Below are positions 52,900-60,759 of a stretch of DNA of 64,000 nt, one piece after another. The stretch comes from Bacillota bacterium (GTDB taxonomy: Bacteria; Bacillota; Clostridia; Clostridiales; Clostridiaceae), in the NCBI GenBank assembly GCA_030706015.1, contig JAUZPI010000002.1, positions 1-64,000 of the forward strand. The letters run 5' to 3'. A program made the position numbers and the translations under genes. Numbering within the stretch: the stretch's first letter is position 1; each line of letters begins with the position of its first letter. The notes below the pieces were generated by a model. That model was given only the letters and a program-made list of their open reading frames with translations. It did not search any database and was not told where the DNA came from.

Positions 52900-54204
52900 T
52901 TATTTTCTTGCTGCAGCCCAAGTATCTTTAGAATCTTGAACTAGCTTGTCCCAAGTCATTTCGCCGCCAATATATTTTTGTATATCAGTACCTAATTTAT
53001 TTTGTCCCCAACCAGTAGGATATCCCATGAATACCCAAGGCATAGTCTTACCAGCATTTGAGTATTTAACTATGTCTTTTGCTAATGGATCAGCAGGTTG
53101 AAGGTTGTCTCCATCATAACCTTTTAAAGCAGGTATGAATTTGAAGTCATGGACAATCATATCTTTTCCTTTATCAGAAGTATATAGCCAGTTTAAGAAG
53201 TCTTTTGCTGCCTTTTTAGTATCAGCATCTTTGGATGAATTAACAGCCCAGTACATTGGAACACCTACAGGAATTGAGCCTTCTTTAACTCCATCTATTG
53301 GCATTGGAAGGAATCCTATATTTTGTGCTAAGTTTTTATCTACACCTTCAACAGTTCCATAAATCCAGTTACCTTGTTGAATTATTGCTGCTTTACCAAG
53401 AGAGAATTTTTGTTCAACTTGTGTTGAATAGTCTACGCTGTTTATAGATTTGTTTGTACCATCTGGTTTGATTCCGTATTGGATTTGTAAATCAAGTAGT
53501 TTCTTAAGTCCGTCTGCATATTTAAAATCAATAGTTTTAGCATTAAATGCTGTAACACCGTCTTTTAGCTCGTTTGAGAAAGCTACATTTGAAAGATGTA
53601 AACCAGTTACCCAAGTTTCTTTTCCTGGTAATGCGAATACAGCTTCAAGACCTAAATCTTTTTTCTTTGAATCAAGAGTTTGAACTGCTTTTTCTAGATC
53701 TGCATATGTTTTAATGGAATCAGCATCAATTCCTGCTTTTTTAAATATGTTCTTGTTATATACGAATCCATAGCCTTCTAAGTCAAATGGCATACCATAT
53801 ACTTTACCATTAACTTTTGCAGGATCTAAAGTACCGTCATAAGCCTTTGAAACCCAAGGTTGATCTGATAAATCCTCAAGTTTTGACTTCCAGTCTTGAG
53901 CATCTTGAGGTCCTCCTATATTATAAAGAGCAGGCTCCTTACCAGAAGCAAATTTTGCTTTTAGTGCTGGATTATAATCTTGACCACCACCTACGGTATC
54001 AATATGAATAGTAACATTCTTATGCTCATTCATATACTCTTTTGCAGCCTTGTCTAATGCATCCTTAGCTTCAACTTTGAATTGGAATATATCCAAAGTT
54101 ACCTTTTTGTCACTAGAACTACCGCTGCTTCCACAACCAACAACTAAACCAGTTGTAATTGCCAGTACACATGCTAGAGCTGTGAGTTTTTTTATTCTGT
54201 TCAT
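52900..54204 (-). CDS. Sugar-binding lipoprotein of the ABC transporter
   Basis: 434 residues from ATG 54204 (GGAGGG 6 bases before). Lipoprotein signal with lipobox LVVGC at about 20-24, then a Ser-rich spacer. Family 1 extracellular solute-binding fold: TLDIFQFKVEAKDALDKAA at the start, VNGKVYGMPFDLEGYGFVYNK, and IIQQGNWIYGTVEG. First gene of the operon and directly downstream of a LacI-type operator. Sugar specificity cannot be assigned; no glycosidase is adjacent. Confidence 0.92.
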   Translation of the reverse strand: MNRIKKLTALACVLAITTGLVVGCGSSGSSSDKKVTLDIFQFKVEAKDALDKAAKEYMNEHKNVTIHIDTVGGGQDYNPALKAKFASGKEPALYNIGGPQDAQDWKSKLEDLSDQPWVSKAYDGTLDPAKVNGKVYGMPFDLEGYGFVYNKNIFKKAGIDADSIKTYADLEKAVQTLDSKKKDLGLEAVFALPGKETWVTGLHLSNVAFSNELKDGVTAFNAKTIDFKYADGLKKLLDLQIQYGIKPDGTNKSINSVDYSTQVEQKFSLGKAAIIQQGNWIYGTVEGVDKNLAQNIGFLPMPIDGVKEGSIPVGVPMYWAVNSSKDADTKKAAKDFLNWLYTSDKGKDMIVHDFKFIPALKGYDGDNLQPADPLAKDIVKYSNAGKTMPWVFMGYPTGWGQNKLGTDIQKYIGGEMTWDKLVQDSKDTWAAARK

Positions 54205-54231
54205 AATATCCCTCCATGATATGTTTAATAA

Positions 54232-54245
54232 TGCAATCGTTTGCA
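54232..54245. promoter_or_regulatory. LacI/MsmR-type operator
   Basis: TGCAATCGTTTGCA is a 14-base palindrome centred on CG with one mismatch, the classical LacI-family pattern. It lies 10 bases downstream of the -10 hexamer, over the transcription start of the sugar operon. The repressor gene is not in this window; CcpA is less likely because the site lacks the cre pattern. Confidence 0.75.
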
Positions 54246-54254
54246 CCTAAAACC

Positions 54255-54283
54255 ATTATAGGATAAATTTACAAGGGTGTCAA
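54255..54283 (-). promoter_or_regulatory. Consensus promoter of the sugar ABC operon
   Basis: Minus strand: TTGACA (54283-54278), 17 bases, TATAAT (54260-54255); both hexamers perfect. Confidence 0.92.
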
Positions 54284-54590
54284 TGGATAATTTGTCACTA
54301 TATACATATGATTGTACAAAACAACAAAGAAGCATATACAAAAATATGTAAATATACAAAAAATTATTATTGCAATTAAATTTATGATATTACAAATTTA
54401 ACAGTAAGTATTTTGAAGTACTACTATGAATACAAAAGAACAAGACTGGTGTGAAAAAATATGGATAGTATACATTATTAGATTTACCTAGGTAAAAATA
54501 TTAGATTCCTTATAGAGGAAGATGAATAGTGGTGAGTATGGTATAAAGAATGTATAAATGTGTGCAATCTGTAGATATGTAGTGGAAAGG
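54284..54590. other. Intergenic stretch with no recognised feature
   Basis: About 300 AT-rich bases between the sugar operon promoter and the aminotransferase terminator. I see no gene, clear promoter, or repeat in it. Confidence 0.6.
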
Positions 54591-54591
54591 T

Positions 54592-54633
54592 AAAAAGGCA
54601 GAATGAATTAAAGCACATTCATACTACCTTTTT
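54592..54633 (-). terminator. Terminator of the aminotransferase gene
   Basis: 17-base arms 54592-54608 and 54617-54633 pair with two mismatches/wobbles; minus-strand T5 run follows. Confidence 0.85.
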
Positions 54634-54642
54634 ATTTAATGA

Positions 54643-55845
54643 TTATTTTATAGTACTTGAATTTGGATACACCTCTAATGCTTTTTGTAAAATTACTAAA
54701 GCATTTTTTATGTCTTCAATATCTGTACAGTAGGATAATCTTATTTCGTTTTTACCAAGACCATCTGTTGCATAAAAACCTGCACCAGGGGCAAACATTA
54801 CTGTTTTATTATCATAGCTAAAATCCTTAAGAAGCCATTCTGCAAATGTATCTGTGTCATCCACAGGGAGCTTAGCTAAAATATAAAAAGCACCTTGAGG
54901 CTTATTACAAACAACACCTGGTATTTTATTTAAATAATCGAACATTACATCTCTTCTTATTTTATACTCACAGCGAACATTTTTTATATAGCTTTCCAAT
55001 GTATTTATTAAATTAGCTGCGGCATATTGTTCAATAGTGGAAACGCATAATCTTGACTGACATAATTTTAAAATTTGCTTCATTAAATCTTTATTCTTTG
55101 AAGCAACTAAGCCAATTCTTGCTCCGCATGCACTATAATGTTTTGATATACTATCAATTAAGATTATTCTATCCTGTAAATCTTTTATATGCATACAGGA
55201 TGTATATTGGATATCGTCGAAAACAAACTGCCTATAAACTTCATCTGAAATAATAAATAGATTATATTCTCTAGCTATATCAGCAAGCATATTCAATTCT
55301 TCAGCAGTATAAACTGTTCCAGTAGGATTTACCGGATTGGAGATCAAAATGCATCTTGTTCTATCATTAATTTTTTCGATTATTTCTTCTTTAGGCGGTA
55401 GATGAAAACCATTTTCTATCTTTGTTAAAAATGGAACAACCTTAGCACCAGCTACCTTTGCAAAACTGTTGTAGTTTGAATAAAATGGCTCTGGAATAAG
55501 AACGTTATCTCCAGGATCACAAACCGCCATAAGAGCAAACAATATGGCTTCGCTTCCTCCTTGAGTTATAAGTATTTCATCTCTTTCAAATTCAATATTA
55601 AAATCTTTATAGGATTTAATAAAGCTTTTGATTAGAGGATCTACTCCTTCTGAATCACAGTATTTTACTATCTTTTCATTGTAGTTTGTAATACCCTCAA
55701 AGAATGAATCAGGAGTAACTATATCCGGCTGACCTATGTTAAGACGGTAAACCTTTAAGCCTCTTTTTTCAGCATCATTTGCTAATGGTACTAGCTTACG
55801 AATAGGAGAAAAGTCCATTTCTAAAATTCTATTTGATAATTTCAT
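54643..55845 (-). CDS. PLP-dependent aminotransferase (AspB-like, class I)
   Basis: 400 residues from ATG 55845. The frame continues 12 codons upstream to a TTG, but that part overlaps the last stem of the structured RNA and MKLSNRILEMDFSPIRKLV is the usual family start. Seen: GGSEAILFALMAVCDPGDNVLIPEP (substrate domain), ISNPVNPTG (Asn), ISDEVYRQF (Asp), PLP lysine in DSISKHYSACGARIG, and the C-terminal Arg in EIRLSYC. Family members transaminate aspartate or other amino acids. A ~195-base structured leader precedes it, so expression may be controlled by RNA. The amino acid is not known. Confidence 0.87.
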   Translation of the reverse strand: MKLSNRILEMDFSPIRKLVPLANDAEKRGLKVYRLNIGQPDIVTPDSFFEGITNYNEKIVKYCDSEGVDPLIKSFIKSYKDFNIEFERDEILITQGGSEAILFALMAVCDPGDNVLIPEPFYSNYNSFAKVAGAKVVPFLTKIENGFHLPPKEEIIEKINDRTRCILISNPVNPTGTVYTAEELNMLADIAREYNLFIISDEVYRQFVFDDIQYTSCMHIKDLQDRIILIDSISKHYSACGARIGLVASKNKDLMKQILKLCQSRLCVSTIEQYAAANLINTLESYIKNVRCEYKIRRDVMFDYLNKIPGVVCNKPQGAFYILAKLPVDDTDTFAEWLLKDFSYDNKTVMFAPGAGFYATDGLGKNEIRLSYCTDIEDIKNALVILQKALEVYPNSSTIK

Positions 55846-55861
55846 ATTATGCTGCTCTACT

Positions 55862-56056
55862 AAATCTTTATTAGCACGCAAGTGTGCCAGCCCAAAGATT
55901 TAGCGTTAAAGCTCGCTGCTTTAACTTTAATTTTCCATTAAATAATATTTGGGTAACATTATTTAATGACTGCCATATTTATAGTCTGCAAGTCAAGTAA
56001 CGTAGGCAGTGTATGCTAAATTGCATAGTCCGAGCCAGACAATCTTACCCCCCCTC
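55862..56056 (-). ncRNA. Structured RNA with pseudoknot, upstream of aminotransferase
   Basis: On the minus strand, five helices can be drawn: ACTGCC-type arm 55969-55974 with 56005-56010; hairpin TATGC/GCATA 56012-56027; 11-pair perfect hairpin CATTAAATAAT (55936-55946) with its partner 55958-55968; 8-pair hairpin GTTAAAGC/GCTTTAAC 55905-55925; 8-pair closing stem AAATCTTT/AAAGATTT 55862-55901. The 11-pair hairpin's loop carries TTACCC that can pair with GGGTAA at the 5' end (56050-56045), a 6-base pseudoknot. A promoter fits a start at the G run. I do not recognise it as lysine, glycine, SAM, T-box, purine or c-di-GMP type. Size and genus make the clostridial raiA motif worth testing. Confidence 0.6.
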
Positions 56057-56064
56057 TTTTAACT

Positions 56065-56094
56065 ATTAAAACAAATTTGACGAACAATTGTAAA
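56065..56094 (-). promoter_or_regulatory. Promoter of the structured RNA
   Basis: Minus strand: TTTACA (56094-56089), 18 bases, TTTAAT (56070-56065). Predicted start falls about 7-9 bases later, at the G-rich 5' end of the RNA. Confidence 0.55.
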
Positions 56095-56294
56095 ATGAAT
56101 TCATATTAAGAAATATTCAAAATATAACATTTCAAGTATACAATATAAGCTATGTATATTCAAGTATTATAATATATCTGATTTATGTTGTGCATTATGA
56201 ATAAAGTTAATGAGATTTATATTTTTTTATTATATAATCATAAATAGGCACAGTTTTAACCAGTTGTAATTTGCGGACTAGAGGAGGAGTAACT

Positions 56295-57191
56295 GTGAAT
56301 AAAACTAAGGTTTCCCATTTATATGCTATGTTAGTAATGATAATTTGGGGAATGTCATATTTGAGCATCAAGATTGTGGTAGCAGAAATAAATCCTATTT
56401 TATCAGCATTTTATAGATTTTTAATTGCTGGTGTGATTCTGATTATCATAAAAAAGATGCAGCATTCAAATGAGAAGGTTTTAAAAGAAGATAGACTAAA
56501 GATGGCATTAGGCGGATTATTTGGAGTAGGATTATATTTTTTCTTTGAAAACTATTCTATAGCCTTTACTACAGCATCAAATGTAGCAATATTAATTGCT
56601 TCTATACCTATATTTACCCTAATAGCACAGAAAATTATATTTAATGAGGAAATCACAAAGACCAAGCTTATAGGAACCATATTTAGTGTTGTAGGAATAA
56701 TAATAATTGTAGCTTCAAAGGATAAGATCTCATTATTTTCTACTGGGACTATAGGTGATTTGATGGCATTAGCTTGTGCATTATGCTGGGTAATATATAA
56801 TATAATAAACAGTAGTTTTAAAGGTAATTATAGTAGTATTACCATAACTACTTATCAATCAATTTGGGGATGTATATTTTTAAGTCCATCATTAGTTTTT
56901 GTTAGCAATTCTATTCCTTCTGCAAAGGTAATACTTAATATATTATTTCTATCAGTTTTTTGTTCCTGTGTAGGCTATGTTTTATATAATTATGCCTTAA
57001 ATTATCTAGGTGCTACTGTACTGACAACGTATATAAATCTGCAGCCTATAATTACTCTTATTGCTGCGGTTATAATTTTAAGAGAAAGAATAACAATATC
57101 CCAGCTGATAGGATGTTTTACTATTATACTTGGTGTTTCTATGGTAAGTACTCAAAAGAAGGGAAAGGCAGAGGTTATAGAGAATATTTAA
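56295..57191 (+). CDS. EamA/DMT family transporter
   Basis: 298 residues from GTG 56295 (AGGAGGAGT 6 bases before). Ten membrane helices forming two EamA repeats (about 1-140 and 150-285); typical blocks are MIIWGMSYLSIKIVV, FYRFLIAGVILIIIKK and LGATVLTTYINLQPIITLIAAVIILRE (residues about 240-266). Drug/metabolite exporter superfamily, usually amino acids or metabolites; substrate unknown. CPBP gene follows after 32 bases. Confidence 0.88.
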   Translation: MNKTKVSHLYAMLVMIIWGMSYLSIKIVVAEINPILSAFYRFLIAGVILIIIKKMQHSNEKVLKEDRLKMALGGLFGVGLYFFFENYSIAFTTASNVAILIASIPIFTLIAQKIIFNEEITKTKLIGTIFSVVGIIIIVASKDKISLFSTGTIGDLMALACALCWVIYNIINSSFKGNYSSITITTYQSIWGCIFLSPSLVFVSNSIPSAKVILNILFLSVFCSCVGYVLYNYALNYLGATVLTTYINLQPIITLIAAVIILRERITISQLIGCFTIILGVSMVSTQKKGKAEVIENI

Positions 57192-57223
57192 TATTAAAAC
57201 CATAAGTTTTGGGGGTTATTTGT

Positions 57224-58027
57224 ATGAAAAAACATTTTAAAGCTATAGGATTTATTCTAATGTACTTAACAATTTATATGATAATGCAGATTATGGTATC
57301 CATTCCATTAGCTATTTACGCTGTGTTAACTTCAAATGGAAATATGAATGAAGTAACGAATATAGTTGGAAAATACATAGTTATTTCACTATTGCCTGCA
57401 GCAATTATATCATTTATTGTTTACTGGATTATTATTAAACTTCGCAAACAGAGTATACAAAAGATATGTAGATTTAATAAGGTAGATATATTGAGTATAG
57501 TTCTTGCTATATTTGTAACATTCAGCGCTTCTTCTGTAGTAGAGGGTGTGATGGTATATATAGAAAAGTTTTTTCCAAGCTATGATGAGACAGCAAAAAT
57601 ACTTGGCAGTTCAATGAATACTGTTCTTGGTATAATCATTATCACTTTATTAATTCCAATGTTTGAGGAAATTCTATTTAGAGGCTTAGTAATGAGTGAA
57701 ATTGAAAAAAATATTAGAATATCTCTCACTGTGGTAATTCAAGGTGTTCTCTTTGGTGTTTATCATTTAAATCTGCTGCAAGGTCTCTATGCTGGAATAC
57801 TGGGAATATTATTAGGGTATTTATGTATATCTACAAATTCGATTTTTACTTCTATGGCGGGGCATATTACCTTTAATATTTGTGGTGGAATTGTCCTTCC
57901 ATTGCTTTTAGCTGAAACCAGTCAATTTGCATATGTATATATAATTGTAGGAGCAATTTTAACTATAATAACAGTATTTATCTTCCAAAGACATAATAAA
58001 AAACTTAGAATGGTTATGGAACAATAA
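57224..58027 (+). CDS. CPBP family intramembrane metalloprotease
   Basis: 267 residues from ATG 57224 (GGGGG 9 bases before). About eight membrane helices. Abi motifs: FEEILFRGLV (motif 1, EExxxR), GVLFGVYHL (motif 2, FxxxH), and SMAGHITFNI (motif 3, HxxxN). The family includes CAAX-processing proteases and bacteriocin self-immunity proteins. Since bacteriocin genes are not adjacent, function stays open. Ends in a bidirectional terminator. Confidence 0.88.
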   Translation: MKKHFKAIGFILMYLTIYMIMQIMVSIPLAIYAVLTSNGNMNEVTNIVGKYIVISLLPAAIISFIVYWIIIKLRKQSIQKICRFNKVDILSIVLAIFVTFSASSVVEGVMVYIEKFFPSYDETAKILGSSMNTVLGIIIITLLIPMFEEILFRGLVMSEIEKNIRISLTVVIQGVLFGVYHLNLLQGLYAGILGILLGYLCISTNSIFTSMAGHITFNICGGIVLPLLLAETSQFAYVYIIVGAILTIITVFIFQRHNKKLRMVMEQ

Positions 58028-58058
58028 AAAAGGTTGGTAGTGTTTACCAACCTTTTTT
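58026..58058. terminator. Bidirectional terminator between CPBP and dac genes
   Basis: AAAAAAGGTTGGTA (58026-58039) pairs perfectly with TACCAACCTTTTTT (58045-58058). It includes the end of the minus-strand gene. Confidence 0.93.
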
Positions 58059-59351
58059 ATTATATCTTCTCTTATCGCTTCTGAAAAGAGACTTTATCTT
58101 AACTAAAAGTGTAATCAATAAAGCAATAGCTACTACAGCTGCTACTGCAATGCCTACATAAAGCCCAGTACTGCTTTTCATTATACTTCCTGTAGATAGT
58201 TCTGAATATAATTTATATTGTTTAGTTACACCTCTTTCTGTAAGAGTTACATTACCTACAGCTGCAGAGGTATTTAGTTTCCAAGCATCTAAATTTTGAA
58301 CATTATCAGTAAGTTTCTTTTCATTATCATTAATTGTATTTTTATAATAATTTATATTCTCTTTTAAAATTAGAGGAACTTTTACAGTTTTAACTGGTCC
58401 AAAGAATTTTAATGGTTTATATGATACAGTAACTGTCTTATATGTATCTCCACCTTTAAAAAGAGGTGTTTGAATTTGTTTATAGCTCCAATTAACTGCA
58501 GTTAGTGTATCCTTAAATACTTGAGTATCATCCTTATCATAGGCAGATTTCATTACAACACTTATTATTTTCTTTCCATTTCTGTTAAAAAGGGATACAA
58601 GGCATTTGCCTGCTTCGTCTGTATAGCCTGTTTTGCCCCCAATACATGTACTGTCATAAACAGGTTGGTTGTCCAAAATTAGTTTATTTCTATTTTCTAC
58701 CGGTAGTTTAATACCATCAACAGTTTCAACTACTGTATTCTTTAATTTAACCGTATCTAGAATCCATTTATTTGCAAAGGCGTTTTTCCCTAAGATACTC
58801 ATATCATAAGCAGTAGTATAGTGGTTTGGATCATGCAATCCATTTGGGGTAACAAAATGAGTATTTTTCATGCCAAGTTGTTGAGCTTTTTTATTCATTA
58901 ATGCGGAAAATTCATTTGTAGTATCTGCCACACTTGCATCAGGCTTATTTATTACATTTCCAGCTATCATATATGCAATATCGTTAGCAGAGTATATCAA
59001 TAAGCCTTTCATTGCGTTATCTGCAGTGATTTTTTCTCCAACCTTTAAATCATGAACATTAAGTTTAAGTGAAAAAGCAGGTTGAGCTGCTGCACTTTGA
59101 GTGTAGCTAAGTTCATCAGTTGGTTTTTTAGCCTCAGTAAGAAGCATAGCAGTAATAAGTTTTGTTGTGCTTGCAGGATAAACCTTCGCATCTATATCTT
59201 TTGCGTAAATAATTTCTCCAGTATCAGCGTCAATGGTAACAGCTGATTTAGCTACCACTGCTGGAGGAGTATTCTCGGCCGCAAAGGCAGTTGAGGAAAT
59301 TGAAAATAACATAAGAATTGATAAAAATATAGGTGAAATTAACCGTTTCAA
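58044..59351 (-). CDS. D-alanyl-D-alanine carboxypeptidase (DacA/DacF, penicillin-binding)
   Basis: 435 residues from TTG 59351, preceded by GGAGAG at 7 bases; an ATG 5 codons earlier overlaps that ribosome site. Signal peptide about 1-24 (ends STAFA). Peptidase S11 motifs: SxxK as STTK (about 62-65), SxN as SAN, KTG in GGKTGYTDEAG. A membrane-proximal domain and C-terminal helix (VGIAVAAVVAIALLITLLV) with basic tail anchor it in the membrane. It trims the last D-Ala of peptidoglycan stem peptides. Own promoter. Confidence 0.94.
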   Translation of the reverse strand: MKRLISPIFLSILMLFSISSTAFAAENTPPAVVAKSAVTIDADTGEIIYAKDIDAKVYPASTTKLITAMLLTEAKKPTDELSYTQSAAAQPAFSLKLNVHDLKVGEKITADNAMKGLLIYSANDIAYMIAGNVINKPDASVADTTNEFSALMNKKAQQLGMKNTHFVTPNGLHDPNHYTTAYDMSILGKNAFANKWILDTVKLKNTVVETVDGIKLPVENRNKLILDNQPVYDSTCIGGKTGYTDEAGKCLVSLFNRNGKKIISVVMKSAYDKDDTQVFKDTLTAVNWSYKQIQTPLFKGGDTYKTVTVSYKPLKFFGPVKTVKVPLILKENINYYKNTINDNEKKLTDNVQNLDAWKLNTSAAVGNVTLTERGVTKQYKLYSELSTGSIMKSSTGLYVGIAVAAVVAIALLITLLVKIKSLFRSDKRRYNKKGW

Positions 59352-59411
59352 AATGCATCTCTCCATCTTTTAAGTTTTTATGCTAGTTAAGTAATTAAAC
59401 AGCATAATTAG

Positions 59412-59440
59412 AGTATAGCATTTTAAGATATTTAGGACAA
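59412..59440 (-). promoter_or_regulatory. Promoter of the carboxypeptidase gene
   Basis: Minus strand: TTGTCC (59440-59435), 17 bases, TATACT (59417-59412). Confidence 0.65.
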
Positions 59441-59478
59441 CCATAAAAACCGCTTTAATAATGTGATATAGACTAAAG

Positions 59479-59512
59479 AAAAAACACCTTAAATTAGAAT
59501 TAGGGTGTTTTA
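59479..59512 (-). terminator. Terminator after the small membrane protein gene
   Basis: Minus strand: TAAAACACCCTA pairs with TAAGGTGTTTT with one mismatch, followed by a T run. Confidence 0.8.
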
Positions 59513-59518
59513 GTAATA

Positions 59519-59863
59519 TTATTCTGTAACTTTTTTTCTAAGTCCTGTAGCAAGCAAAGTCAATGCGATAGCTGCAATATATATGTAAAGGTATATAGAA
59601 TATACAAGACCAGTAATATAAAAAAATTTAAAATAAATAAAAAGTGCTAATGATAACAATGACCAGAATATTGAAATATTTCCCATTCTGTTATTTTTAT
59701 CTCTCCAAGACATGGGATCTTTCATATCACCTATAATCTTGTCTCGGGTTTTCCTGCCAGGAGATGTCTTGGCTACTAAGGTCTTGAAGTATATGGAAAA
59801 GGCTATAGTAATTATGGTAATGCCTAGAAATATGTATGATAAAGAAATACTAGTAACATACAT
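59519..59863 (-). CDS. Small membrane protein, function unknown
   Basis: 114 residues, three predicted membrane helices (about 6-26, 62-83, 86-107) and a basic loop KTSPGRKTRDKIIGDMKDPMS between the first two. I do not recognise a named family. AAGGGGTG 6 bases before ATG 59863. It lies 76 bases downstream of the HxlR regulator in the same direction without a visible terminator, so it may share its transcript. Confidence 0.65.
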   Translation of the reverse strand: MYVTSISLSYIFLGITIITIAFSIYFKTLVAKTSPGRKTRDKIIGDMKDPMSWRDKNNRMGNISIFWSLLSLALFIYFKFFYITGLVYSIYLYIYIAAIALTLLATGLRKKVTE

Positions 59864-59939
59864 AATAACACCCCTTTAAAGTAATTTTATGAGCATTATT
59901 ATTGTATCCAGATATTAAAAATATATTTAGCAATTATTA

Positions 59940-60338
59940 TTAATTTGTAGAAATTTCACCGTTTTGCTCTTGGATTTGTTGAGTATGATTTTCAGGATTT
60001 TCATAATATCTACTGCCCCAAGTACACATTTCCTGTAAGATTGGCATAACACTTTTGCCTGAATTCGTTAGAGAATATTCTACCTTTGGAGGTATCTCTG
60101 GATAAACTTTCCTATTAATCATATTGTCTGCTTCTAGCTCTCTTAATTGTTGTGTAAGCATCTTTTGAGTAATACCTGGAAGTAATTTCTTAAGTTCACT
60201 AAACCTTTTGGTTCCCAGACTCCCCAAATGCCAAATTATTAGAGGTTTCCACTTTCCTCCTATGATGTCTAGGGTTAGTTCTACTGTGCAAGTGTACTCT
60301 TTATTTCTAATCTTCATAACTTTACATGTTTTTTCCAT
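59940..60338 (-). CDS. HxlR family transcriptional regulator
   Basis: 132 residues. Winged helix of the HxlR/MarR type: DIIGGKWKPLIIWHL, KRFSELKKLLPGITQKMLTQQLRELE and KVEYSLTNSGKSVMPIL. Cys at positions 5 and 17 near the N-terminus and one near 107; the N-terminal pair may sense redox or electrophiles as in YodB/HypR, an inference. AAAGGA before ATG 60338. Divergently placed to the decayed DUF362 gene, whose intact version it may once have regulated. Confidence 0.9.
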   Translation of the reverse strand: MEKTCKVMKIRNKEYTCTVELTLDIIGGKWKPLIIWHLGSLGTKRFSELKKLLPGITQKMLTQQLRELEADNMINRKVYPEIPPKVEYSLTNSGKSVMPILQEMCTWGSRYYENPENHTQQIQEQNGEISTN

Positions 60339-60372
60339 AGTTAATCCTTTCTTTAGTATCTTATTAACACTA

Positions 60373-60407
60373 TGATACTATCAAGTATGTACCTGATACA
60401 ATGATAC
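60373..60407. promoter_or_regulatory. Repeated TGATAC elements upstream of the HxlR gene
   Basis: TGATAC at 60373-60378, 60394-60399 and 60402-60407, with a complementary GTAT at 60385-60388. A likely operator for the autoregulating HxlR protein in the divergent promoter region. Confidence 0.45.
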
Positions 60408-60469
60408 ATAACAGATAAAATTATAGCATCAAACTACTTTTTATTCAATAATGAAAGGAGATTGTTAAT

Positions 60470-60674
60470 ATGCAAGTAACGTTTATTTTTTTAATCTAAG
60501 AGCTAGAAGTGATGGTGAAAACAAGGTTACTAAATTGAGAAAACTATTTGAAAAAGCAGGGTTTGGAAGCTCATTGAAGAAAATGATTTAACGGCAGTAA
60601 AACTTCATTTTGGAGAATTGGGTAATGATGGTTATGTAAGTCCAGTTTTTGTCAGACAAATCGTGGACAAGATA
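60470..60674 (+). pseudogene. Decayed 5' fragment of a DUF362 (ferredoxin-type) gene
   Basis: Starting at ATG 60470 after AAAGGAG, three frames together give a DUF362-like N-terminus: FFNLRARSDGENKV, KLRKLFEKAGFG, ENDLTAVKLHFGELGND, then SPVFVRQIVDKI. The frame is broken in the T run near 60487 and again near 60573, and the sequence ends after about 70 residues where intact proteins run to about 370. A strong hairpin follows. So it is a truncated, frameshifted relic. Confidence 0.75.
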
Positions 60675-60690
60675 ATATTTCTGAGCATTA

Positions 60691-60730
60691 TGAAGAGGGA
60701 CATACTTTTAGTTTAGTATGTCCCTCTTCA
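60691..60730. terminator. Perfect long hairpin between relic and NRPS gene
   Basis: TGAAGAGGGACATACT (60691-60706) and AGTATGTCCCTCTTCA (60715-60730): 16 perfect pairs. Followed by TATTCATTTT on the plus strand and TAATGCTC on the minus; probably the terminator of the synthetase gene, though the T run is weak. Confidence 0.7.
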
Positions 60731-60759
60731 TATTCATTTTAAATTATGTAAGTTTATTC

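Noticed and set aside
56080..56094. LexA box near CGAACAATTGTAA
   Set aside because: Only the left half matches; the right half lacks GTTC.
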